A DNA stretch of 64,000 nt from Panax quinquefolius (lineage: Eukaryota; Streptophyta; Magnoliopsida; Apiales; Araliaceae). The notes under the pieces were generated by a model. It was not told where the DNA came from. It saw only the letters and a list, made by a program, of their open reading frames with translations, and did not search any database. This document shows, piece by piece, positions 1-12,794 of this stretch. The translations under genes and the position numbers were made by a program. The stretch is taken from contig CM035166.1 of NCBI GenBank assembly GCA_020205615.1, positions 94,240,065-94,304,064 of the forward strand, in the 5' to 3' direction. Numbering within the stretch: the stretch's first letter is position 1; every line of letters starts with the position of its first letter.

Positions 1-3000
1 TTAACGGGGCCAATTAAGCGGATTGGTTAAGGAATTTGAGAATAGTTCTCATGGTTGAAAAAGCTATCTTATGTCATTATCGCCTATCCACTGCAATGGT
101 TGCGAGACAATGCCTCTGAGGAAGAGATTGCTACTTTTAGAAAGTGGCGAATGATGATGCCTGATTAGCTCGATGCATCATGCTCGCATCCATGATAACG
201 AGCTTGACGTCGACGTGAAACTATGGATGCTCTCTACTATATATCATTCACATCAGTAGTTGATGGTGAGGAAAATAGGGCCTGATAGATATCGAGATAT
301 CTAAGGAGCTCTTAGATCTAGAATGGCCATGACACTATAATGCAGACAAAAAAGTCTTAACATAATCAATTTGATTGATCGATTAGGACAACGAGTTTTG
401 TCATGGATGGAGAGTTGAGCGAAGATTTGATCTTGCACACTCACTCCGGGACTCCTTTCACAATTGTTGTGAATTTTTCATATGAACAAGCTAGATATCG
501 ACCTCGTTGATTTGCTTAACATGTTGAAAAATGTTGAGAGTCACTTTCGACCCAAGAAAGACCATCTCTTCTTGGTAGGGGCCAAAGGATCTTACGAAAG
601 AAGAGCGATTCAAAGAAGGTAAATAGAAAGGCATAAACAAAGGATAATAAGAACAAAAGCGTCACGGATAGCAAAGGAGTTTGCTTCCCTTTGCAATAAG
701 CACGGACCTTTGGAAAGAAAGCTGCGAAGCATCTTGCGAGAGCTAACGAAAGAAGCTTAGTGAAGTTTGGTTACAAATACTGATTTGTTCATGATTTAAA
801 ATAAATTTTTCTTTAAGTCGAGGTTCTACTTGGGTATTGGATCTGACTTTGGTTATCATAAATATAGATTTATGAAGGGACCAAGCGAGTAGAAAAGCTA
901 AACAAATATAAGTAATCTATGTGTGGGAAATGAAGCAAAGGTTGCCATATTAGCCATAGAAACTTATAGTTTAGCAATGCTACTGAGCAAATCTATTAAG
1001 TCGATAAGTTGTTATTGTATTCCGATTCTTGTTAAAAATATTATTTCCATTTTATTGTTGAACAATGAAATCTTTGGTATTATAATTAAGAACAATTGTT
1101 GTTATATTTATAATAATAATGTTTTGTATAAATGGAATATTACTTAATAAATTTTGTATACTTGACTTACGTGAAAATAATTTTGCAAATTGAACAAACT
1201 AGTATATAAGAAAAGGAGATGATCATTCAAAGAGTTGAATGTGTGTATTTGTTGAAATACAAGTGTGAATTATTTGAAAGGTTCAAAAGAATTGAAAGTG
1301 AAACAAATTGGCAAAGTATTAAGATTCTTTGATTAGATCGAGGAATAAATACTTGTGCAATAAGTTTCTAGATCATCTCAAATGGTTTTCTCATAATGGA
1401 CACATCGATCTGTGATAATTGATTGATGTATCTCTGAATGAAAAATCGTACCTTGTTGGACATAGTGCGGTCCATAATGATTTTCTGAGACATTCCGGTA
1501 TCCTTCAGGATCATGTCCTAGAAATGGTACATATATCTACGAAAAAGGTAACCTCAAAATCCATTTAAGACTCCATAAAAGTTATGGACGGGGAGGATTC
1601 TAATCTTAAGTATGTTAAGATAAGGGGTTGTCGAACTTATGTGAAAAGGTTTGAAAGGATAAGCTTGGGACAAGATTTGACAAGTATCTGATTTGTGGGA
1701 CATCCTAAAAGTAAGTTTAGGGTATATGTTCTATAATTCTACTTAGCAAAAGGTGTTTGTTCTGAAACACGCATGCCTTCTAAGATAAAAAGTGTTTATC
1801 ATTAAAGGGGCTAGTGGGAGGATAATAGATCTTGAAGAGTTCAAGAACCACAAAATCTATAAAGTCGAATAAGAGGAACACATAGATAGACCTATTATAC
1901 CTGGCATGAATAGAATAAATGCGGAATAGTCTGAAAGATACCTAGGAGGTATGGATTCATCATAGATGATGATGATGATGATGAGTACACATCATAGAAG
2001 ATGATGATCGATTACATCGATGAGAGTAAGTGTTGTAGACACTTTCGGAGAAATGGATTGAAGCAAGTTTCTCAAATATGGAACATTCGTTTTGATGAAA
2101 TGATCAAAAGAGTTTGATTTTATCAAAAATAGAATGAACCTAGTGTGTACAAAATTCGATTGGGAGCATCGTGACATTCTAGTATTATATGTTGATATAC
2201 TACGGATGAGGAATGACATACCAATGCTACTGATCGATAAAGATAAAGTTGTCTAAACATTCCTCCATGAATGATTTGGGAAGAGTATCTTAATTGGGGA
2301 TATAAATCTATATAGATAGATTTAAGAGGATGCTCGACTTAACCCGAGGAGCGTATATTCATTTGATGCTAAAATTCGTTTAGCATGGCAAACTCAAGAG
2401 ATGTCTCATGTTGATGAGCTATGGAGTGTATCTCTCTTAATAGTCCCCACAGACTCACGAAAGAGAGATCGCATGAGTGACAATCATGTATGCAATGAAA
2501 TATCTGAGACACGATGTTGATCGATCGTATTATGGAGAAGTTCACTATGAGTCGGTGAAAAACATCTTAAAGTGCTTAGCAAGCACTAAGGATGTGATCA
2601 TATTCATGGTGGGTCTAAATTAAAACTAGAGGGCTTAACGAGACTCAAGTTTTTCAGACGACAGACCAAGATGACGAAAAAATCCACTTTAAGGTAAAGC
2701 GTTATCTTGAGCGATTGGTGCGATGAATTGGAAAGGTTCCAAACGACAAAAGTTCTTTGGTTTAGTGATAAAGACAAAGTATATAGCTATAAATGAAGGC
2801 TGCAAGTTGATTGTTTGGATTAAAAGTTCATTCTGAGAACTAGGAATAGTTCTAAGTCTCATCTTGGATCTAAACATGTGTTGTGGCACTTTCATTTGAT
2901 TATTAGAATCATTGAAAGATGGGAAATCACTATAGAGATAGTGGACTCTCATGAACAACATTACATATCCATTAACTAAAGCTTATCCAACGGCGGGATA

Positions 3001-3063
3001 ATCGTCACTTAGAGAAGAAGAGTATGAGATACCATGGCGATTGGCTTTAGTGCAGTGGGAGAT
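1..3063 (+). pseudogene. Copia gag-pol remnant, internal region A (5' end outside window)
   Basis: A heavily decayed gag-pol polyprotein read in changing frames. Gag lies at about 1-800, with traces of a conserved gag block near 360-560. The GAG-pre-integrase part is open at 923-1147 and reads NEAKVAILAIETYSL and IIIKNNCCYIY. Integrase traces follow: LLDIVRSIM near 1450-1480, and NLKYVKIRGCRTYVKRFE near 1600-1660. Reverse transcriptase is at about 2090-2360 and RNase H at about 2700-3040. The RT core reads LVLYVDIL at 2182-2202 where the family has YVDD, so one catalytic aspartate codon is gone. Many TAG, TAA and TGA codons interrupt it. A purine-rich tract (GTGGGAGA) lies directly before the LTR at 3064. 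Not functional. Confidence 0.8.
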
Positions 3064-4950
3064 TGAAAGTAGTATGCACACAAAAACGATCATGTTTGAT
3101 GATAAAGCATATACTTTGTAACAATCTTATTCATTTATTAATAAAAAGTATTAATTTATTAAAGGCTTTTAATTATCTACATGATCTTTGTTTTATAATA
3201 TGTGATAAACCCGTAGTTTTAAGCAATGCTTTTAGAATAATGATGATGATCATTCTAATGAGATCTAAATTCTTAGAAAGCTTAAAACTAAAATAGTTCC
3301 CAATCGTTGGATTACTAAATTGGGGATTAGTGAATCCGGATAGATTGGTACATCGTTCTTGCTCATTGGATGAGGATGATTGATCTCATGATCATTTGTG
3401 TGGAACACTAAAAGCAAGTATGTAGGTGCTTATTAGAGAATAAGTTCATTGAGCATTGGCTCATTAAGGAATACCTAATGGAGTTTTACTTGCTGTCGAT
3501 AGGAATTCTGTAGTGATAGTAGTCTGAGTGATCCTTGGACTTGAGATCATCATAGTATCTTGTGTATGATGAGTTATACTTTGACTTATTCCTTAAGACC
3601 CTTAGGGTATATCAAAGGTATGCTTGGGTATAATAAGTTGTACATGGAGATAATGTATGATCGATAAAGAATCTACCACTTCTATAAAGAAGAGAAATGT
3701 CTATGTGATTCGATAAATGACAACCCGGTAGTCCTTGGCGAAAGAGAATGAAATTAGAAAGGAGTTTCTAATTTGCATTATTTGGAGTTGTGCATTTAAG
3801 GATCGAAATACATATAATTAAATAAAATAAGACTTGTGATAATTCCATGTCTTATATTTAATTGGGACATTGTATGGTGGAAGGATTGAATTATCTGGTA
3901 ACTATTTACTCGAAAGGTTCTTTTATGATTAATGTTGAAATCTATATTATCTGGAAAAGTCGTTGATCATTGGGAGGCTTATCCTATTGTTGTAGAATAA
4001 ATATTATTTATTTAAATAAATTAATTGTTTAATTTATTTATTTAAATAAGATTAAAATTATTCTAATTGATTTATTCTGTAGGTTTAATATGGAGAACCT
4101 AAAGGGTCACACCATAAAAGGAAGAATAATTATTTAAGAAGTTAATGGCATAATCGTAATAATATGTTATGTATATTTAATTTAATCTATGGTGATAGAA
4201 TAAATTAAATAGCTTAATATTATTATTTAATATTTTAGAAATATTAAATATAAATTAATAAGAGGAGTCTTATTAATATTATTACAATTATTATTATTAT
4301 TTTAATTTCTAAAAGTTTTAGAATTAATTTAATATAAATACTCTCATTTATTCCTAATTGGATTAGGAAGGAAAATTAGTTAAAGGAGTTTAATTAATTA
4401 TCCCTAATAAGATTAGGGAGCTTAATTAATTAAAAGAATTTAATTAATTAAATAAAACCCAATTCCTTAATTGTTAAGGTGGGTTGCCCATCTATAAATA
4501 AGAGGAGTCTTATTATGGGTGATGGGGTTGTTGACTTTTTTACAACATACGTAATAATTCCAATTTGTTGGAGAATGCTCGCTCTTTTTCTATAGAGATA
4601 GAAAAACTAGGGTTTGAGCCAATACCCCATCTTCTTCTTGAATTCTTTATTTCTTCCTTGGTGGATCACCTCTGAGGCCAAACATTTGGGTGGCTACTTG
4701 GGTGGCTAACGTTGATCGAAGGAAGGAACCAAACCGGTGGATTCAGTTGAGCGAAAAGGATTGGAGGTGAACTTGTACTGAGGAAGCTTCGATCTTGAAG
4801 GGTATGATTTTATTCTTTATCTTTTCGTTTAATTAATAATTGTGCATAAAGGGTGATCAAGGGTATATGGTTTGTAAAATTTTTAAAAAATACGATTTTT
4901 ACGTTTTTTAAGCTTTTTTTGCAATTTGATTGCGTTCTTGAATATTATTA
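3064..4950 (+). repeat. Middle LTR of the tandem copia element
   Basis: Begins TGAAAGTAGTATGC just after a polypurine tract and is matched almost base for base by 15277-17151. A promoter-like CTATAAATAAGAG sits near 4491, which would place U3 at 3064 to about 4520. Just after the LTR, TGGCATCGGCG (4955-4965) resembles the initiator-Met primer-binding site TGGTATCAGAG at 8 of 11 positions. The exact 3' edge is uncertain by a few bases. Short open frames inside it (such as 3063-3296) recur in the other LTR and have no protein-like features. Confidence 0.75.
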
Positions 4951-5250
4951 ATTGTGGCATCGGCGATTTATATATATATTGATATATATTTTAGAACAAT
5001 TTAATATATATATTGATATATATTTATAATAATTTAATTGGCATATTTTTTATATATATATTTATTTAATAAAAATATAATAAAATATATATAAGTTATA
5101 ATATATATATTTATTTTAATTATTAAAAAAAATCAATAAAAATAAGATTCCTCTTATAATTATTAAAAAAATATATATAATAATTTTAATTTTTTTTTTA
5201 TATAATATATTATATATATATATATATATATGGAATATATATTATATATT

Positions 5251-5281
<31 letters not shown>

Positions 5282-5465
5282 AATATATATTATTATATTT
5301 ATATATAAAATATAATATTTATTTTAATTTTTTATTTTAAAATAAAAGTTTATTTTAATATTAAAATAAAAAGTTTATTTTAATTTTAAAATTAAATTTC
5401 ATGCTTAACTAATTAGAGTTGGAATTGGATTTCATGATAACTAATTAGAGTTGAAATTGGATTCC

Positions 5466-5650
5466 ATATTTTCCTTAAATAAAGAGTTTATTTAGATATG
5501 AAATAAGATTTCATATTATTCAAAATAAAGGAGTTTATTTGTGAATAGGAAAGAAATCCTAATTTCCTTAAATAAAGGAGTTTATTTAGATATGAAATAA
5601 GATTTCATATTATTCAAAATAAAGGAGTTTATTTGTGAATAGGAAAAAAA
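5466..5650 (+). repeat. Tandem 97-98 bp repeat with AAATAAAGGAGTTTATTT core
   Basis: Two adjacent copies of about 97 bp start near 5471 and 5569. Each holds the core AAATAAAGGAGTTTATTT twice, with GATATGAAATAAGATTTC between. Single or degenerate copies of the core continue to about 5890. The core is itself nearly palindromic around GGAG. It lies in the copia leader, and no coding potential is seen. Confidence 0.7.
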
Positions 5651-6482
5651 AGTTTTTTTAAATGTTTTTCTTTTTGAAATAAAAGTTTATTTGTGAATTA
5701 AAGATAATCAGTTTTTTTTACATGGAATTGGATTCCATAATTAATTAAAATAAAGGAGTTTATTTTGATTAAAATTTTGATTAAAATAAAATAGTTTATT
5801 TTATTCAAAATTGGATAAATTAAAATAAAATAGTTTTATTTTGATTTAAATTTGGATTAAAATAAAGGAGTTTATTTTGATTCAAAATTAGATTTTATAC
5901 TAACTAAATTTGCCCATTAAATGATATCAATATATATATTAAATGTTTATTATTCATAAGATGAATGTTATTTATTGATGCGTATGGTGATGTGTATGAT
6001 AATAAATGGGATTGATTATGGACTATTGACGATGTGATTGGATTTTATTTTAGTTGGATGCATGAATGTATGGGTTTTTATTAAATGGGGTTACAAATGC
6101 CTCGTCTTCTCTAATTTTTCTTAATGTAAATTCTATCTCCTCTATGTACTTCCCTTATTTACGATCAAGGTTTCTATTTATTTTAAATAGTTTTGTAATA
6201 GGAATAGTTAGAATTAATTTTGAAAAATTGGAGATCGAAAAGAAAAGGCGCTTGAAGACCCGTTTGTAATGGAGCAGGGTTTAAATGTAATAGTTATATT
6301 TAAATATTATTTCTTGCACCCCTAGGGTTTGACCTTTTGGTTCACTTGGTGGCTCTAGTGAACCAAACTAGAATAAAAGTCCATAATCAATCCGGGTAGA
6401 ATATAGTATTCTATATGTGCATGCTTATACTATATATATATATATATTATGCAAACATGCTTATATTTCATTAATTAATAGC

Positions 6483-6519
<37 letters not shown>

Positions 6520-6670
6520 CATGCTAAAAACAAGATGATGACAAATTAATAACAAACCCCTCAATTTTTTTATATTAAGTCCTAAGCGTTCAAAGATATT
6601 TGGAATATCGAGCGTTAAGCCTTCTAGCATGATAAAATTAATAGAGTATTAAATATTTAATATGAGTTTG

Positions 6671-6962
6671 TTGTGTCACCACAAGGCAAGTATTAAGTAT
6701 TTAAGATGTTAATTTATCACATTTGATGCTTATAAAGAAAATTGAACAATATTGTTTTGTTGTGTCACCACAAGGATGATATTTTCTTTTTGAATATATG
6801 GAGTGCTAGGTTGGACTTAACTTGGATAATTTTGATTCGGATGTGCCACCACTTGATCAAAAATAATCTAAGAGCAAAATAAAAGGAGTTGCATAGTTGA
6901 TGTAATTGACAAAAGTTGTCTACCTATTTATTTATATATAGTTTGTTGTGTGTCACCACAAA
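6671..6962 (+). repeat. Four spaced hairpin motifs (TTGTGTCACCACAA type) in the copia leader
   Basis: The motif TTGTGTCACCACAA occurs at 6671-6684 and 6760-6773. A variant ATGTGCCACCACTTGA is at 6841-6856, and TTGTGTGTCACCACAA at 6945-6960. Each can fold as TTGTG pairing with CACAA around a short loop. The copies are 80-105 bp apart. The function is unknown; it may relate to packaging or leader structure of the retroelement RNA, which is inference. Confidence 0.6.
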
Positions 6963-8622
6963 AGGCTATATACATTTGAAATGGGATCCTTATTCTCACT
7001 AGCAAATCTTTAATTAGATTTTGCTTAGAACTATATAAGTGAGGTAATATAGTTTGAAGAAAATAGTGGGAGATACCAATTTAAAACAAGACCTAAATTA
7101 TTTTGGTAATTAATAAAAAGAATGTATGTTAAAATGTTGTTAATTACAAATTCATTTACAAAATTTTACAATGTCTTAAATTACTATCCTTTGCGAAACA
7201 TATTAGATGTTATTTAAACGGGAATAGTATTAAGCGGATTGGTTAAGGAATTTGAGAATAGTTCTCATAAATTTGAAAAGCTATCTTATGTCATAATATG
7301 CCTATCCTGCAATGGTTGCGAATGAATGCCTCTGAGGAAGAGATTGCTACTTTTAGAAAGTGGCAAGATGATGCCTGATTAGCTCGATGCATCATGCTTG
7401 CATCCATGAGTAACGAGCTTGACGTCGACATGAAACTATGGATGCTTCTACTATATTCTGCGCACATCAAGTAGTTGATGGTGAGAAAAGTAGGACCGAT
7501 AGATATCGAGATATCTAAGGAGCTCTTCCGATCTAGAATGGCCCGATGACACTATAAATGCAGATAAAAGTCCTTAACATTATCAATTTGATTGATCGAT
7601 TAGAACAACAAGTTTTTGTCATGGATGGAGAGTTGAGCCAAGATTTGATCTTGCACTCACTCCGGACTCCTTTCACAATTTTTGTGAATTTTCATATAAA
7701 CAAGCTAGATATCGACTTCTCGTTGATTTGCTTAACATGTTGAAAAATGATGAGAGTCACTTTCCAACGAAGAAAGACCATGTGTGACGCCCCAAGTCAA
7801 GTAGAGAATAAAGTCGAGAATGAGCTCATTTTTGGACAGGAGGTACTTTATACCATATACCTTCATGTCCCAAAAGGCCAGAATTTTTCTCATAATTTAA
7901 GTGGTAAAGCAGGTCCCTTAAAGTTTACAAGGCGTAGCGTTTTCGAAATTTACAGCTTTGGCCTCCTTTGCTAAAATCAGTCCACACAAAAATCTACAAC
8001 ACCTTTTCTAGTAATTCCACTTGAATTAGTTAGGTAACTCATAGATCTAACTCTAGGTCTTGACCACATTCAAAAATTCAAAATATAATAGGAGATATGG
8101 TCTATTGAATTTCATGTTACGTTTTTCACCAAAATCTGATTTTTCAACCCTTTGTGATTTCTAAGAAACTTTCATGTTTTCATATAATAACCACATAACT
8201 CATCATAAAACTTACTAATACCACGAATACCCATGATTTTCATTAGTCCAATGCTTTTATTATGACTTTCATCATAAACCACGTAAACTGTTCATTTAGT
8301 TGAAGAAATATTTGAGGTTTAAGAAATGGGTTTTTGTCTTTGGTCAATACAAAATTCGATTTCACGCTCTAAGTAGGCTAAGAAGTCTTCAAGAATCGCC
8401 AGAAATTTATTAATAATAGAAATATCATTCAAAACGTGACTCTCATCCAAGACTTGGATAGTCGTCACATTGATACTAACCGTGACTTCTATCCCTTAAC
8501 TGATAGCACCTCACAATGATACCTATAAACTTGCCATCTTCATTCACGATGTCGCCTCTGAGAAAAGTCCGCTTGGTGCATTCCACAAGGAAGTCAACAA
8601 ACGAAAGGTTGGGGCTTTTTAC

Positions 8623-10219
8623 TTATGGCTTGATATGGCGGTGATTGACTTTAGTGGTTTGGTTACTTTGAATTCGCATAACAGGATGGTTATGAATATA
8701 AAAGCTAACAACCTTACGAAAAGCATGATGAGTAGTTAACCAATTGATTCCTAAAATCACATCAAAGGCAAGTATTTTCAAAAGATAAAATCGACGGTGT
8801 AACGTGAAAGTGTTTATTTGAATCAAAAAAAAAAATTTAAAAATAGTAAGCGGTAACGAAGGCTCCTACTAACGAAGTTTCAACGAATAAGTCAAAGTCA
8901 ACTTCTCCGAGTCAAATTTAAGCGTTGAGCGCAACTAGGTGAAATAAAAGAGTGGGTAGAACTGGTATCTAACACGGTATAGACTTCGCAAGAGCTTATG
9001 ATTACTTACCCGTGATAATCTTATTCGGGTTCCTCGTCTAGAAAAAAAAACTCTCTCTTAAACTCTAAGCTTTGGTTTATGCAGGACGACCTTTGGTGCC
9101 TCCATCCTAGTTGAATTTGTCTTGATGGCACAAAATCGAGCTAAGTGACCTTCTCTTCCACAATTATAACATGCTTTTTGCCGGCGCGTGGCGCGATTCG
9201 ATCGATGTGTCCCTCTCCTCGCATTTTTGAAGCATATAATACATGGTCCTTCTCCTTCCTTAACAACAGTCTTTGATCTTTGGCGTCTTTCCATCATTGT
9301 TGAATCTCCTTTTCTTGAAATGTCCATTCTTATTGTTTTGTGCCATTACCACCGAAGTGGTTACCATATCGCTTTGTTGATTCCCTCCACGCTTGTTGTC
9401 ACCGCTCATGACTACTCTCATTGGTATTATAATTTTTTTGGCTACTTTCTTTTAGTTCGTGCGTTGACTCGTTATCGCTCCACTAATCGAGCCCTATTTA
9501 CAACATCCGAATAAAAACACGGTTTATGAGAAATAAGATGTTGGCGTATCTACGGCTTCAAACCTCTTAAAACATTCGTGCCATTCTCTTCATTATCCAC
9601 CAAGTGGGGGCCTTAATCGTGATAACTCATGAAACTTTGCCTCGTATTGCGACCTGCGGTCATATTATTTTGTTCCACTTGATAACTCCACCTCCTTCAC
9701 GTATGGCGAATACTTTCGGGAAAGTATTTGTCGTTGAAACGACTCTGGAACTTCTCCCAAGATATCTTGATCTGACAATGAGTTGAGTAATGCGTTTCTG
9801 GAGATTCCCACCAAGTATGTCTGCCTCTCAGCATGACATAAAAGGCGTGAAAGGAACCTTTGCTCCTCGGAGCATCCCAAGACATCAAATATCTTGGTAA
9901 TCTGCTTTATCCATGCTTAGCGAAGTGGTTTTGCTCTCCCTTAAACTCCGGTTGGTCCCAACTCCTTGAATTGTTTAGCGGTGACCGCTTTGAGAGTTTT
10001 CCGTGTTTTCACCTACATTTTGGATGAGAGTCGCTTTTCCTTTGATGTTGCATGAATTCTAAAACCTCTTAAGCGTCTGAATCGTTAGTCGATTGATCGG
10101 TGTTGTTGTTTACGGGGAGGATTATCGCCATCCTGTTGTACATTGTCTGATTATTGATCTGTGGAGAATCAACAGATCTCTTGTGCTCCATTGCTATTCT
10201 CAACATTCTCGGATGCCAT
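8623..10219 (-). pseudogene. Gypsy gag-protease remnant
   Basis: A decayed gypsy gag reads leftwards from an ATG at 10217-10219. The capsid part (about 9700-9960) shows FDVLGCSEEQR, a WWES motif and WEKFQSRFNDKYFPESIR, spread over two frames and diagnostic of gypsy capsids. A zinc knuckle CYNCGREGHLARFC (Cys-X2-Cys-X4-His-X4-Cys) lies in the frame 9058-9327. The protease region at 8623-8826 contains LAFDVILGINWLTTHHA, matching the conserved end of the retropepsin domain. Frameshifts and stops separate the parts. The sequence ends downstream of protease with no polymerase, so it cannot move on its own. Confidence 0.75.
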
Positions 10220-10404
10220 TTTCAAACACTTGCCACAAAATAAGGGTTAATTGACGTACAACATATTATCACTATACTACATTGACCAATCAAATACCAA
10301 ATAAACTTAGGTAGGTCATACTAGCGAAGGTATTCCCGTCTCTCCCCTCTGAGTACTATTCTCACATCTTAGCCGGGGATCATATCCTAAGCTCGATACC
10401 AAGC

Positions 10405-12794
10405 TGTGGCGCCCCCAAAATTAGGTATCGTCACCCGTCTTGGTCGCCACTTATATGGTACATAAATTCAAATACAACTTACTAATATAACTATCGTATG
10501 CAATCGACATAAAGCATGAGTTTGAATACAAATATTGTCTACTAGATATTATACAAACTCAAAAAGGAGTCCTCATTACAACTATTATCACACTATTTCA
10601 CGAATAGTGAGGGACTACTAATGCTATCCTCTGGACCATTACTCCGTTCCCACGACTCGTCCCATTTATGTTCTCATTTCACAAGAGAACGGTGAAAGAA
10701 AGGTGAGCTCAACTAGCCCGAAGAAATATTATGACTAAGATAATGCGAATAAATTATCATTAGCCTTGACGATGTTAAAACGATAAAATACAATAGACAA
10801 CCAGTTTAAGCTGCGGTGGAATAAACAATCTATTAAAAAGTCAAGTAGAGAATAAAGTCTACTATCTTTTAGGTTTTAAAGGTTTTCATCAATTTTTTAT
10901 CATTGAGACTCGACAATAAATAAACCACCACATCTAATCATCCACGTATACCACGGTCAAGGATTTTCATCAAATTATCAATGGTCAAGACTATCTTACC
11001 GAATCACCCCCGGTCATAATCATACCAAAACTATCCATCAACTTGCATTCACAGTCATTGAGGACTTTTGTCACATCATTTATATCAAGTCGTGATTATA
11101 CCAATGATCCACGGTCATAATCATACTAAGTTCATCTATGCACGTAAGCCAAAGATAACATAATATAACATGAGGATGATGACAATGACATAATAATTCA
11201 ATAAAACAAGTTCAAGAATTATTTAATCCATGAATTATTAACGTCCAAATTTTCAACATAATCTTTGTTTAGAGTAAAATTCAAGAATGATCGGAAGAAT
11301 ATTTTAGTGAAAAGATCTTTGGATGAAACGCAAATATCGAGGATATTCTACTAATTTCATGGAGTATAGAAGTCAAAGTTTTAACCAACCGGGTATAATA
11401 AAGAATGGAATAACAAAAGAAATCACCATGCATGCGGTACTTAGCATGAGCAAAGTTATTCAACAGAATAATAATAACGGAACCGGTCGGTGAAATTCAC
11501 ACAAGCGGGATGTTCAACGAATAATAAAGATGGAACCGCGGATCCGGGTAAAAAACATGCGGATAGGATATTCCAATGGAATGATAAAGATTTTAACCGG
11601 ATGGGTCCTGTAAAACACACAGCACGGGATGTTCCAAATGAATAATAATAAAGATTTTAACCAGTCCTAAAACACACGAGCGAGGATGTTCCAATGAATA
11701 ATAGAAGAATGTCACCAAGTATAGGGTAAACTGTATATACTGAGTTATTCAGCAATGAATAATAAGCAATGGAATAACATAAGGATTTCACCAAGTATAG
11801 GGTATCTGCGTATCTCAGGTTATGTATAGGGTATGCCACTTTTACAAAGTTATTCAATGAGAATAATAGTGAATGGAATAACGAAGTTCTCTTCAAGAAG
11901 AAAGAATAACACCCACACCGTAAAAGAACCTAATATAGAAGTAGTGAAGTAGCGAGTATACTCTTCTTCTTTCTATAACTTTCTCTCTAGCTTCTCTATA
12001 ATTTCTCTCTAGAGTTTGATGAATTAAATAAGAAAATAATGAAGGAATGAGCTTATTTATAGGAAAATGGAATGCATAATAACTAATCCATGAAACGGTC
12101 CAGATTGATTTACTTTAATCGACGGTCCATATTTAAAGAAAAATCTTTTAAATAAAATATAATATATTCTATTTATATAAAATATTTTTACTATGCAAAT
12201 CTTATAAAATCTATGCAAAACACTTTATGCAAAAACACTACGCAACACTATGCATAATAAAATATAATATATTCTATTTATAGAATAACTTTAATAAAGT
12301 ATTCTATTTTATATAAAAGATGTTTCTGTTTTATTACGTTAATAATCTGAATAAAACAAAACGTCATTATCATTATAATAATTCATATTATTAATCGTGA
12401 TAATGGAATCAAACTGGTGACTTCTCACATAGCATCAATAATCAATACAGGTGTGCTACTATGCAACCCACGTATTCTTGTACTTTTACTACAAGTAGTT
12501 CAACGATAACCACGGTAAAACTTCCGGCCGTTATTTCAATAAAATATTTTTTGTCGTTTTCTCGATCCGATGATAATTACATTAAGGGTCCACCAATGAT
12601 TGAGTAGTTGTCTGAATATTCCTCGCTAAACCCGAATATTCCCCGACCAATCGAACATAATATAACCACTTGCATACTTTGCAAAATTTATAAATACTAC
12701 CCACAACTATAATATTATCTTAAATTCACACCATAATATTAAAAAATTATTTCAACAAAATTTAAATCTTTATTAATAAAATCTGGGTTTCACA
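10405..12794 (-). repeat. Gypsy 5' LTR (2.4 kb), same family as the solo LTR at 30042-32489
   Basis: On the reverse strand it starts TGTGAAACCC and ends GGGGGCGCCACA. It shares blocks with 30042-32489, for example GCAAGTGGTTAT, GGGAATATTC and GGTCC at matching spacing near its start. CTTATTTATAGGAA near 12052 is a reverse-strand TATA-like site. Poorly conserved 60-70 bp tandem units fill 11460-11890. No protein-coding frame is credible. Confidence 0.65.
11460..11890. repeat. Degenerate 60-70 bp tandem repeats inside the gypsy LTR
   Basis: About six units share GATGTTCCAATGAATAATAA, a short run of GATTTTAACC or TTTCACCAAG, and CACACAAGCGGG-like blocks. Later units carry CACCAAGTATAGGGTA twice. 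The units diverge too much to give an exact period by eye. They lie in the LTR half nearer the gag gene on the transcribed strand. Confidence 0.5.

Larger units (their letters stand above)
4951..7200 (+). other. Copia leader between primer-binding site and gag, AT-rich with repeats
   Basis: About 2.2 kb with no credible gene. It contains long TA runs (about 5200-5290 and 6432-6515) and a minisatellite. Near 6600, TTTGGAATATCGAGC also loosely resembles a primer-binding site, so the leader limits are not certain. Four copies of a short hairpin motif around GTGTCACCACAA lie at 6671-6962. A second purine-rich stretch, GTGGGAGA, lies at about 7067. The 67-codon open frame at 6066-6269 has no recognisable domain and is probably chance. 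Confidence 0.55.
7783..12794 (-). mobile_element. Ty3/gypsy LTR element inserted in copia gag
   Basis: Region A is continuous where region B carries these 5 kb. The ends read TGTGACGCCCC on the left and GGGTTTCACA on the right, which are inverted copies of each other at the LTR termini. Flanks CCATG (7778-7782) and CCACATG (12795-12801) suggest a 5 bp target duplication with a small change. It is transcribed leftwards: the 5' LTR (10405-12794) is followed by a primer-binding-like TTGGTATCGAGCTTAGG (reverse complement near 10388-10405), then gag and protease. No reverse transcriptase, RNase H or integrase was found, so it is internally deleted. The left terminal 600 bp (7783-8400) does not align well to the right LTR beyond its first bases, so the element may be a recombinant. 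Confidence 0.7.

Noticed and set aside
3063..3296. 77-codon open frame and its near copy at 15287-15508
   Set aside because: Both begin at the LTR start and lie in U3; they are repeated because the LTR is repeated.
9188..9514. 108-codon forward open frame
   Set aside because: Antisense to the gypsy gag zinc-knuckle frame, which is the real coding strand.
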